From: Kiritimatiellia bacterium
GTDB taxonomy: Bacteria; Verrucomicrobiota; Kiritimatiellia; RFP12; UBA1067
Assembly: GCA_017454745.1 (NCBI GenBank)
Contig: JAFTCL010000001.1
Coordinates: 124,001 to 188,000, forward strand
DNA: 64,000 bases
Reading direction: 5' to 3'
Shown: positions 44,294 through 52,130 of the stretch, in pieces
Position numbering within the stretch: the stretch's first letter is position 1
How the letters are laid out: every line of letters starts with the position of its first letter
The notes under the pieces: generated by a model
What the model saw: the letters and a program-made list of their open reading frames with translations, nothing else
Told to the model about the DNA's origin: nothing
The model's database searches: none
Translations under genes and position numbers: made by a program

Positions 44294-44615
44294 ATGGACT
44301 TCTTTGACAGAGAAAATGAAATTGGTGACTTGATGGCACTTGAAGGAAATTGCGCCAGGAGATTCCGCTGTGGCGAACATTGCGCGGCTGGCGTTTCGCC
44401 CGAATTCGATTCTCCGCATAGACTTTGATGAGATGTTTTCGGATGTCATAACGAAGCTGCCAACTCTATCAGGGAAAATTATACGCGCGCTTGTAGATCG
44501 TCCGTTGTCGGTTTCTGAAGCGTCGGAAGCCATCAATGCAGGAAAGGGCGGGAAGATTGGCGAGGCGCTGGAGCATTTGGAGAAGGCCGGAATTGACGGC
44601 AGACATTGTTGTTAA
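44294..44615 (+). pseudogene. Deleted AAA-ATPase remnant
   Basis: The frame from the ATG at 44294 reads MDFFDRENEIGDLMALEG, the usual beginning of an AAA ATP-binding protein of the DUF234/DUF4143-associated kind, and AAAGGA precedes it. The frame then changes: from about 44340 the open part is KEIAPGDSAVANIARLAFRP and about 70 more residues that resemble the end region of such ATPases. The Walker A and B core is missing. The simplest explanation is an internal deletion of the gene. Confidence 0.65.
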
Positions 44616-44633
44616 TTGAAAAGGAGCAGGCTG

Positions 44634-45125
44634 ATGAAATTCGATGGTGACGCGAGCGGCAGCAATGGCCGTGATGATGGTAATCGCCGCAGCGGGGGCC
44701 AACGTGGTGCGGAACCTCGCGGGCGCGACAACGGGAAAAACGCGCCGCCTTTGATGGCGACTGCCGTTACGGCGGGTTTCCCGTCGCCTGCGGAGCAGTA
44801 TGAAGAAAAAGCGCTGGATCTGAACGAACTGCTGGTTCGCCACCCGATCGCCACATTCTTCGTGCGGGCGGCTGGCGATTCGATGGAAGGCGCAGGGATT
44901 CGCGACGGCGACATTCTGGTGGTGGACCGGAGCCTTGACGCGCGGGACGGCTCAATTATCATCGCCGGAGTGAACAACGAGTTTACCGTAAAATTCTTCC
45001 GCCGTGACGCCAAAGGGGTACGGCTGGAAGCGGCAAACCCGAAATACCAACCGATCCGTTTCCGGGGGTATGAGGAACTGCGGCTTTTCGGGGTGGTTAC
45101 CGCCGTAATCCACCGTTTTGTCTAG
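44634..45125 (+). CDS. umuD: UmuD/LexA-type S24 autoprotease
   Basis: A 163-residue UmuD-like protein. The cleavage site is AGF (residues 47-49) as in UmuD. The catalytic Ser lies in AAGDSMEGAG (Ser83) and the Lys in EFTVKFF (Lys120). Residues about 8-40 form an unusually long Gly/Asn/Arg-rich disordered lead. UmuD acts with UmuC as translesion polymerase V after RecA-stimulated self-cleavage. No umuC or recognisable SOS box is adjacent. The ATG at 44634 has AAAAGGAG upstream. It converges with rnfG, separated by 4 bp. Confidence 0.85.
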   Translation: MKFDGDASGSNGRDDGNRRSGGQRGAEPRGRDNGKNAPPLMATAVTAGFPSPAEQYEEKALDLNELLVRHPIATFFVRAAGDSMEGAGIRDGDILVVDRSLDARDGSIIIAGVNNEFTVKFFRRDAKGVRLEAANPKYQPIRFRGYEELRLFGVVTAVIHRFV

Positions 45126-45129
45126 CCGC

Positions 45130-45672
45130 CTACAACGCTTCCTTAATGCGCTCGTACTTCGCCACGGCATCGGCAATGCACTCCATGGCGGCGCGCGAAG
45201 AAATGGTGGCGGCGGTGATGGCGTCAACATCGCCACCGTCTTTTTTTACCTTCCAGGGCTTGGAAAAATCGCGCCCGCGAATCGGCTTCTTGAAAGCGTC
45301 GTCCTTCATTTTTGAACCCAGCCCGGGGGTTTCCGAAGCCTGCACCACCTCAAAGCTTACCAGCTTGCCGTCGGTGCCAAGGCCGACCATCAGACGGACC
45401 TCGCCGCCGTAACCGTTGTTGGAACGCCCCTCAATCGCCACGGCCACGGTTTTACCATCGCGCTTGCCGACGAAATAACTTACGCCGTCGCGCTCCGCTT
45501 TTTCCGGGATTGCACATCCAGCCGGCAGCACCAGCTGCGCGGCCTTGGCGGTGCGCAGTTCCAGCGACTGGGCAATCGGCCCCTCGGTGAGTTTGAACAC
45601 CGCCGCGAGCAATGCCGAGCAGACACAGCAAATCACGGTCAAAATGACTATCAGTTTAGGCATCTCGTTCAT
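45130..45672 (-). CDS. rnfG: Rnf electron transport complex subunit G
   Basis: A 180-residue subunit with one membrane helix (about residues 5-25) and a periplasmic FMN-binding domain. The covalent FMN site is in DAITAATISSRA near residue 153, the expected threonine context. RnfG shuttles electrons between RnfC/D and the other subunits. It is the last gene of the operon and begins 3 bp after rnfD. Confidence 0.9.
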   Translation of the reverse strand: MNEMPKLIVILTVICCVCSALLAAVFKLTEGPIAQSLELRTAKAAQLVLPAGCAIPEKAERDGVSYFVGKRDGKTVAVAIEGRSNNGYGGEVRLMVGLGTDGKLVSFEVVQASETPGLGSKMKDDAFKKPIRGRDFSKPWKVKKDGGDVDAITAATISSRAAMECIADAVAKYERIKEAL

Positions 45673-45675
45673 GTT

Positions 45676-46737
45676 TTAAGCCTTTTTGGCGCCGAATACC
45701 CGGTTACGGGTGGCGCGGTTGATTAACGGGGTGAGCGAATTCATAATCAAAATCGCGAAACTCACGCCTTCGGGGTAGGCGCCGGTTTTGGAAGTGCGGA
45801 TGAGCATGGTGATGACGCCGCAACCAATACCGAAAACCAACATACCTTTCTTGGTGATGGGCGAAGTCACCATGTCGGTCGCCATGAAAAACGCACCCAA
45901 AAACAGCCCGCCCGACAACAGGTGCGCCATCGGCGGCAAAGCGGATCCGGGACAGCAGATTTTGAGCACCCAAGCGTAAACGAACACCGTGGCAAGGTAG
46001 GCCACCGGAATGTGCCAGGAAATCACCTTGCGGGCCAACAGGTAAACCGCCCCGGCCAACAGAGCAATCGAGCAAGTCTCGCCGACACATCCGTTAAGAT
46101 TCGCCCCGAAGAAAAAGTCGGTAAACAGCGATGGCTGGAAGCCTGGTATCGCCTGCCCGCTCTTCAGCACCGCCTTGGCCATCCCAAGCGGGGTGGCGGT
46201 AGTGAGCGCGTCCGCCAGCCCGCCAGCCGCGCTGGTGGCGGCGGTTGCAGCATCCTGTGCGGCTGCCGCCAGCTTGTAGGACCAGTTTGCACGGCTCCAA
46301 GTGGTCATCGCGCCGGTAAAGGAGATCAGCATAAAAACGCGGCCCGCCAGCGCGGGGTTGAAGGGGTTGTAGCCTAGACCGCCAAACACCTGCTTGGCGA
46401 TGGCAATGGCAAAAACCGAGCCCGCCACCGCCATCCATGTGGGGAGTTCCGGCGGCAGGTTGAACGCCAGCAACACGCCAGTCACGGCGGCGCTGAGGTC
46501 GCCCAGCGAGTTTTCGCGTTTCATCAGCTTGCGGCAGACCCATTCCGTGGCCAAGCAGGTCAAAACGCACGTTGCGGTGAGCCGTAACGCGTTAAGGCGG
46601 AAGAACCAGCAAGCGGCGGAAAAGGCCGGAGTCAGGGCAATCAGCACATCCAGCATGATTCGCCGCACTGACGCGCCGGAATGGGCATGCGGTGAGGAAC
46701 TTACCATCAACAGATTCGGGTTAACTTCGGGGTTCAT
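45676..46737 (-). CDS. rnfD: Rnf complex subunit D
   Basis: A 353-residue integral membrane protein with about eight to ten helices. The covalent FMN motif is in the DALTTATPLG segment near residue 180. KQVFGGLGYNPFNPALAGR is diagnostic of RnfD/NqrB. An Ala-rich insertion lies just before the FMN site. It sits between rnfC and rnfG. Confidence 0.92.
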   Translation of the reverse strand: MNPEVNPNLLMVSSSPHAHSGASVRRIMLDVLIALTPAFSAACWFFRLNALRLTATCVLTCLATEWVCRKLMKRENSLGDLSAAVTGVLLAFNLPPELPTWMAVAGSVFAIAIAKQVFGGLGYNPFNPALAGRVFMLISFTGAMTTWSRANWSYKLAAAAQDAATAATSAAGGLADALTTATPLGMAKAVLKSGQAIPGFQPSLFTDFFFGANLNGCVGETCSIALLAGAVYLLARKVISWHIPVAYLATVFVYAWVLKICCPGSALPPMAHLLSGGLFLGAFFMATDMVTSPITKKGMLVFGIGCGVITMLIRTSKTGAYPEGVSFAILIMNSLTPLINRATRNRVFGAKKA

Positions 46738-46755
46738 CGGAAATCCTTTCCAAGC

Positions 46756-48120
46756 CTATTTTTTCGCAGCTTCCTGCTGTTTGGCGCGTTCTGCCGCGCG
46801 CTTCGCGTTTACAATCGCCTTGCCGCGCCGGAAATGCTGCACCAGCGGGCGATGCGCCGGACACACCCAGGCGCAGCAACCGCACTCCACGCAATCCATC
46901 AGCGAGATGTTCGCCGCGCCGTCAATATCCTCCGCCTCAATCAACTGGGAGAGTTCGGACGGAATCAACCGCATCGGGCAAGCGTCCACGCAACGACCGC
47001 AGCTGATGCAAGCCTGGGAGGTGAAGTTGGAGACCTCCCGTGGGGGCAGCACCAAAATGCCACCGGTGGTTTTACCGCAGGGGATGTCGCCGTTGGCTTG
47101 CGCGAACCCCATCATCGGACCGCCGGAAATCAGCTTGGCGGGCTTACCGACGTAACCGCCGCAGGCTTCAATCATCTCGGCGTAGGAAACGCCAAAGGGC
47201 GCCATCAGATTCGCGGGATGAGCCACGCCCTCGCCGGTAACCTCGATCACGCGCCGGGTCAGGGGGCGACCGTTGACCACCGCGTCGTAAATCGCGTAAA
47301 CGGTGCTGACATTCTCCACCACGCACCCGGCATCCATCGGGAGGCCGCCGCGCGGCACCTCGCGTCCGGTAACAGCGTAAATCTGGTGTTTCTCCGAACC
47401 TTGCGGATAGACCGTGTGGAGACGCACTACCGCCACATCGCCGTCCACGCCCTCAAACGCCTTAGCCATCGCCTCGATGGCGTCTGGCTTGTTGTCCTCG
47501 ATGGCCACGCGGAGCTTTTCGGCGCCGAGAATGCGGCGCATAATCTGTGCTCCGACCGCGATATGGTCGGCGTGCTCAACCATCATCCGGTTATCGCCGG
47601 TAAGGTAAGGCTCGCACTCCGCGCCATTCAGGATGATGGTGTCAATCGGCTTGTTCGGCGGCGGGGAAAGTTTTACTTTGGTCGGGAAACCCGCGCCGCC
47701 CATTCCGACCACCCCGGCCGCGCCGATGCGCTCAAGCAGGGTTTTCGGATCTGCGGAACCCCAATCCGGAATCGGGGGCATCAGCTCCCACTCCTGCTCC
47801 GGCGAAGTCTCGATCACTATCGCCTGGCAGGACCGACCAGGGGCGGTGACAGTTTGATCGATCGACTTTACCCGTCCGGCTGCCGGGGCGTGGACGGGCG
47901 CGGAAATGAAACCGCCCGCCTCGGCGATAAGCTGCCCGGCCTTTACGATATCGCCGACCTTAACCACCGGTTTGGCGGGCGCGCCCAAATGCATGGACAT
48001 CGGAACCGTCAGCTTAGCGGGCAACGGCAGTTCGCGAATCGCCTCGCGGTCGCCGAGATCTTTATGATACTGCGGATGGATGCCGCCTTTAAAATGGAAT
48101 GGAGAGTTGATGATTTTCAT
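46756..48120 (-). CDS. rnfC: Rnf complex subunit C
   Basis: A 454-residue NADH- and FMN-binding subunit, with two [4Fe-4S] motifs: CISCGRCVDACP and CVECGCCAWVCP. GMGGAGFPTKVKL is the NADH/FMN loop and NGAECEPYLTGD follows. The ATG at 48120 is 2 bp past the rnfB stop, with AAGGAT about 11 bases upstream. A longer start at 48159 inside rnfB is rejected. Confidence 0.94.
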   Translation of the reverse strand: MKIINSPFHFKGGIHPQYHKDLGDREAIRELPLPAKLTVPMSMHLGAPAKPVVKVGDIVKAGQLIAEAGGFISAPVHAPAAGRVKSIDQTVTAPGRSCQAIVIETSPEQEWELMPPIPDWGSADPKTLLERIGAAGVVGMGGAGFPTKVKLSPPPNKPIDTIILNGAECEPYLTGDNRMMVEHADHIAVGAQIMRRILGAEKLRVAIEDNKPDAIEAMAKAFEGVDGDVAVVRLHTVYPQGSEKHQIYAVTGREVPRGGLPMDAGCVVENVSTVYAIYDAVVNGRPLTRRVIEVTGEGVAHPANLMAPFGVSYAEMIEACGGYVGKPAKLISGGPMMGFAQANGDIPCGKTTGGILVLPPREVSNFTSQACISCGRCVDACPMRLIPSELSQLIEAEDIDGAANISLMDCVECGCCAWVCPAHRPLVQHFRRGKAIVNAKRAAERAKQQEAAKK

Positions 48121-48122
48121 GG

Positions 48123-48920
48123 TTAATCGGCATCCTTCGTGATACAGTGTCCGGGACATTTGGCGATAACGTCATCGGCCTTGGTGAGCGGTTGGGAATA
48201 GTCGCGGGCACAGAGGAACCCGTCGGCGGAAAACGCGCCGGGATCTCCCAACTTGGTGCAAAGGCGGCAGCCGATACAGCCTTTGGCACACACTTTTTTC
48301 ACCGCCGGGCCTTTGTCTTTGGAGGAACAGCGCACATGCACGGTTTCGGAAGCCGGAACCAGTTTGATCAGCTTGCGCGGACATACAGTGGCGCATTTGC
48401 CGCAACCGATACAGCGGGATTTGACCACCCGGGCAATGCCGTTTGCAATTTCAATCGCGCCGGCCGGGCACGCCCGCGCGCAGGAGCCGTACCCCAGACA
48501 GCCGTAAGTACAACCTTTGTCGCCGCCGCCCGTACTGTTCGCCGCCGCGCAATCGTTGATTCCGTTGTAGGCAAACCGCCGCACCGCGCTGGTGGAATCG
48601 CCGCCGCACATAACCACCGCGACTTTTTTAACCACGTCGACCGCATCGCGGCCGAGGCATTTGGCGATTTTGCCCGCCACCTCCGCACCTCCCGGCGCAC
48701 AGCAGTTCAGCTCCGCCCCGCCGGTGACGATCGCCTTGGCGTAGTCCGCACATCCGGCGAAACCGCAGCCGCCGCAATTCGCGCCGGGCAGCAAATCGGC
48801 CACCTGACCGATCCGCGGGTCCTCCTTAACGCTCAAAAACTTGTCGGCCACCGCAAGCGCCAACGCGCTTACGCATCCGATGCCGCCGACACACAAAGTT
48901 GACACTGTTATCGCATTCAT
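48123..48920 (-). CDS. rnfB: Rnf complex subunit B
   Basis: A 265-residue iron-sulfur protein. One N-terminal membrane segment is followed by GANCGGCGFAGCADYAKAI (the Fe-S motif of RnfB, near residue 46) and ferredoxin motifs such as CIGCGKCATVCP. Ferredoxin delivers electrons here. GGGGAG precedes the ATG. It follows rnfA by 137 bp. Confidence 0.93.
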   Translation of the reverse strand: MNAITVSTLCVGGIGCVSALALAVADKFLSVKEDPRIGQVADLLPGANCGGCGFAGCADYAKAIVTGGAELNCCAPGGAEVAGKIAKCLGRDAVDVVKKVAVVMCGGDSTSAVRRFAYNGINDCAAANSTGGGDKGCTYGCLGYGSCARACPAGAIEIANGIARVVKSRCIGCGKCATVCPRKLIKLVPASETVHVRCSSKDKGPAVKKVCAKGCIGCRLCTKLGDPGAFSADGFLCARDYSQPLTKADDVIAKCPGHCITKDAD

Positions 48921-49057
48921 AATGAAGCTCCCCTTCGCCCAAAGAGTCCGGCCAAACCACTTCGCCCATGCGGTACAATTTGCTTATATACGCCCCGCTT
49001 TCAAAAACTTCGGGAATAAGCGGACACGGCGAACAATACCCTTTATTGCCACCTTTT

Positions 49058-49636
49058 TTACTTTACCAATCCGTTGAATCCCATGAAGGCCAAACTCAGC
49101 AAGCCGGCGGTGACTAGCGCAATCGCCACGCCGCGAAAACAGCGGGGCGGATTCGCCCGCTCGATTTTCTCGCGCAGCCCGGTGAAAATCAGCAGGGCCA
49201 TCGAGAAGCCCACCGACGCGGCAAAGCCGAACACCACGGACTTGAAGAATCCGTTGCCCTCCTTCATGTTCAGCACCGCCACGCCCAGCACGGCGCAGTT
49301 GGTGGTGATCAATGGCAGGAAGATGCCCAACGCCGCGTGCAACGGTGGCGCGAAACGTTTCATCACAATGTCAATCAGCTGCACCAGTGCCGCGATCACC
49401 AAAATGAAGGAGAGGGTTTCCAAAAATTTTGCCAGCCCCAACGGTTCCAGCAGCCACTTCTCCAAGCACCAAGTGACCGCCGACGCGATGGTTATGACGA
49501 AAATCACCGCGCCCGACATGCCAAGGGCGGTGGAGATCTTTTTGGACACTCCCAAAAACGGGCAAATGCCCAGAAACTTCGAAAGCACGAAGTTGTTCAC
49601 CAGAATCGCGCTTACAATCAGCAGAAAGTATTCCAT
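49058..49636 (-). CDS. rnfA: Rnf complex subunit A
   Basis: A 192-residue membrane protein with about six helices. It begins MEYFLLIVSAILVNNFVLSK, followed by FLGICPFLGV, the conserved Cys segment of RnfA that holds a membrane Fe-S cluster with its partner RnfE. LPLITTNCAVLGVAV is the second conserved Cys segment. The start has AAGGAG upstream and the promoter at 49667-49695. It reads as RnfA rather than RnfE. It is the first gene of the rnf run; no rnfE is in this window. Confidence 0.92.
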   Translation of the reverse strand: MEYFLLIVSAILVNNFVLSKFLGICPFLGVSKKISTALGMSGAVIFVITIASAVTWCLEKWLLEPLGLAKFLETLSFILVIAALVQLIDIVMKRFAPPLHAALGIFLPLITTNCAVLGVAVLNMKEGNGFFKSVVFGFAASVGFSMALLIFTGLREKIERANPPRCFRGVAIALVTAGLLSLAFMGFNGLVK

Positions 49637-49666
49637 GCCTTTGTCTCCTTGGAAAAATCAACCGTA

Positions 49667-49695
49667 AGTTTAGCACGGAACCCGGAAAAAAACAA
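49667..49695 (-). promoter_or_regulatory. Promoter of the rnf operon
   Basis: Minus strand: TTGTTT (49690-49695), 17 bp, TAAACT (49667-49672), preceded by TGC (extended -10). The rnfA ATG at 49636 follows after about 25 bases of leader. Confidence 0.7.
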
Positions 49696-49785
49696 GCCGC
49701 AATATTTGTTATGGCGCATTCCGTCGCGGCCTCGTACGGAAAAGGACGCACTTTTTACAACCCGACTATTGCGAACTTTTGGCCG

Positions 49786-51789
49786 TTAGAACTCGTAACG
49801 GGCGGAGAGCGCGTAGAAACGGCCCTCGGCGGGATAGTAGTAAGTGTCGCCGCCAGACGCGCCGGCGAAATCGCAGTATTTGCGGTTGGTCAGATTGTCC
49901 ACGGCGAACTGCACTATCAGGCGGTCGTCAAGCTTATCGCCTAAGAGATAGAGGCGGACGCCGCAATCGAACAGCGCGTAAGGCTTGAGTTTCGGGTAGT
50001 CGTTACCGTAATCCCCGGCCAGATATTGGCTGGACACCTCGCGCACACCGGCGAAAAGCGCCACCCAATCGGTCGCCCAAATTTCACCCTGCAGCCGAAT
50101 CAGATGGTGCGGGGCGAGCGTGGTATGATTGCTGTCATATTCGCCCTCGGTGAACCGGCTGTCCGCGTAGCGGTAACACAGCGAAGCGGAAGCGAATTTC
50201 TCGCGCTCCCAACGCAACATGGCGTCCAACCCGATACGGCGGGTGCGGGCGGGCGAGTTGACGTTAGCCCCCCACCACCGGTTGTAGTAGATGCCCGGGT
50301 CGTAGAACAGCTCGTGTTTCATCCACATCGTCCAGAGCGAGACATCGGCAAGCCACTCCTCGGCGGGTTGCGCGGACGCGCCAAACTCGGCGCTGCAACC
50401 GGTTTCGGGATCCAGCGCCTTTGCGGCGTAGTTCAGCTCGTCGCAGAACGGGGCGCGATAAAACCTAGTTCCGCGCAGGTAAAGTTTCGACCACTCCGAC
50501 GGGCGATAATTCAACGCCGCCTCATAGGCGCGCTCATGGTCATTCCAGTTCGACCGGCCGGACTGTTTCGGATCCCAATGGGAATGTAAACGCTCAGTGC
50601 GCGCGCCCAAGGTCAACGACAAATCATCGGTAATAAACCACTCGTCCTGCACGTAAACACCGGAGGCCAACCGGCTGAAATCCTGGGACGCGCGGTATTT
50701 GTAGCCGTAGGAATAACCCTTGGAGAGGTAGTCCAGCGTTTCATAGCGCAGGTCCACCCCCACCGCGAAAGTGTTTTCGTGGCCGAACCACTCGGTCTTG
50801 TCAACATAGCGCGGGGTGAAGGTGTAATGGTAAACGTCGTAAACGAGGTGCGAAGCGTAGGCGTCGTTGTCCCAATCCGTGGCGCGGCGGCTCAGCGAAA
50901 GCGCCCCCTCAAGGTAGCGTTTCTCCGAAAAATACCCGCGCGCCGACAGGTTCAACCCGTAGGTATAGATGCGGGCGGAATCGTCCGGTGTTTGGGCGGT
51001 CCTGGGCGAGTGCGCGGAATGGTATTGCCCGTAGGTCAGGCTGCCCGGCATTTCGTAGTCGTAGCAGCCGTAGAACGACCCGATTGAAACGCGGCTGCCG
51101 TTCTCCCAATTTTTCGCGATTCCGGCGTTGACGTTCCAAAGCGTATAGCCGCCGTTGTCGCGGTATCCGTTGGAATTCTCCCAATCGAGCGAAGCGCGGT
51201 AGGAGACCCCCTCTTCAGCCCAACCGCCGCGATGTGCAAAGTGCGCGCGGTAGGTGTCGTAACTCCCGACGGCCGCGCCGACTGTGGTCTTGTCGTCATA
51301 ATGGTCAGCCTCGGAGGTGATGATGTTTATCACGCCGGCGGTGGCGTTGTCACCGTTCAACACCGTTTGCGGGCCATGGATAATCTCAATCCGGCTGATG
51401 ACGTCAATCGGGATACGGGTTAGGTTCGGTGCTGACATATCGGGGTTGTTGAGGCGTTCGCCGTCCACCAGCACCAAAGTACGTCCAAAAGAGTTCTCGC
51501 CGAACCCGCGCATCGCGATCTGGCTGAATGCCGGATTAGCGTTCATCTTGCGCACCAGCAGGTTGGCCTTTTTTTCCAGCAGCTCAACGGTGGATTTGCA
51601 TCCCGAAACGGCGATCTCTTCGGCGGTGATCACCTGAACCGAGGCGGGAAGCTCGGTGGCGGTTTTACCCACCCGGCCGGCCTCCACCAGCACCGGCGGG
51701 AGGTTGGTCGACGCCCATGCCGCCGAATCTAGACAGCATACGCCGACCGTGGCTGCAAGCATAAAAAAGTTTGACAGCGGTTTTTTCAT
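49786..51789 (-). CDS. BtuB-like TonB-dependent outer-membrane receptor
   Basis: A 667-residue receptor. A signal peptide (to about residue 27) is followed by a TonB-box-like LPPVLVEAG and a plug domain with VQVITAEEIAVSG, IAMRGFG and TLVLVDGERLN. A 22-strand barrel ends with FYALSARYEF. BtuB imports cobalamin, and the cobalamin riboswitch directly upstream makes cobalamin or a corrinoid the likely cargo. Confidence 0.88.
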   Translation of the reverse strand: MKKPLSNFFMLAATVGVCCLDSAAWASTNLPPVLVEAGRVGKTATELPASVQVITAEEIAVSGCKSTVELLEKKANLLVRKMNANPAFSQIAMRGFGENSFGRTLVLVDGERLNNPDMSAPNLTRIPIDVISRIEIIHGPQTVLNGDNATAGVINIITSEADHYDDKTTVGAAVGSYDTYRAHFAHRGGWAEEGVSYRASLDWENSNGYRDNGGYTLWNVNAGIAKNWENGSRVSIGSFYGCYDYEMPGSLTYGQYHSAHSPRTAQTPDDSARIYTYGLNLSARGYFSEKRYLEGALSLSRRATDWDNDAYASHLVYDVYHYTFTPRYVDKTEWFGHENTFAVGVDLRYETLDYLSKGYSYGYKYRASQDFSRLASGVYVQDEWFITDDLSLTLGARTERLHSHWDPKQSGRSNWNDHERAYEAALNYRPSEWSKLYLRGTRFYRAPFCDELNYAAKALDPETGCSAEFGASAQPAEEWLADVSLWTMWMKHELFYDPGIYYNRWWGANVNSPARTRRIGLDAMLRWEREKFASASLCYRYADSRFTEGEYDSNHTTLAPHHLIRLQGEIWATDWVALFAGVREVSSQYLAGDYGNDYPKLKPYALFDCGVRLYLLGDKLDDRLIVQFAVDNLTNRKYCDFAGASGGDTYYYPAEGRFYALSARYEF

Positions 51790-51854
51790 TAGAGTTTTCC
51801 TTATTACGCCAAGGTTAACCCAGAAAGGAACGCCGCTCCACCCGAAACTCCGTT

Positions 51855-51990
51855 CCGGCGATTCGTCTTCTGCCCTCCGGCCTGTCCTTCCCCCGGCCTT
51901 CTCATCCGAGGGGCAATGGCGCGATTGGGGGCGTATCCGGTTACAGCGGCGCGACCGCGCCCGGTTTTCACGGGCTTCCGTTAATCATTG
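51855..51990 (-). ncRNA. Cobalamin riboswitch
   Basis: On the minus strand the leader has a B12-box core: GAAGCCCGTGAAAACCGGGC, GCCGCTGT, then a GGGGGAAGG segment and GGGCAGAAGACGAA. These match the conserved order of the AdoCbl riboswitch (GTGAAAATCCGG, GCNACTGT, and GCCAGGAGAC-like parts), though some positions vary. It lies upstream of the receptor start with its own promoter. Boundaries are approximate. Confidence 0.85.
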
Positions 51991-51996
51991 GCGGTT

Positions 51997-52026
51997 ATGA
52001 TACCACACCCGTTCCATAATATGCAA
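51997..52026 (-). promoter_or_regulatory. Promoter of the riboswitch-receptor transcript
   Basis: Minus strand: TTGCAT (52021-52026), 18 bp, TATCAT (51997-52002), preceded by TGG. The RNA would begin near 51990, at the 5' end of the riboswitch. Confidence 0.66.
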
Positions 52027-52130
52027 GCGTCAAACAACATCAGCGTAATGGCAGAGCACATTCAAATAATAACGGCAGAACCTGCTACACGTCTGGAGAG
52101 GCACTTAATTCGTATCCGTCTATAGCGCCA

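Noticed and set aside
46834..48126. 430-residue plus-strand frame opposite rnfC
   Set aside because: rnfC is certain by its Fe-S motifs; the antisense product is composition-driven.
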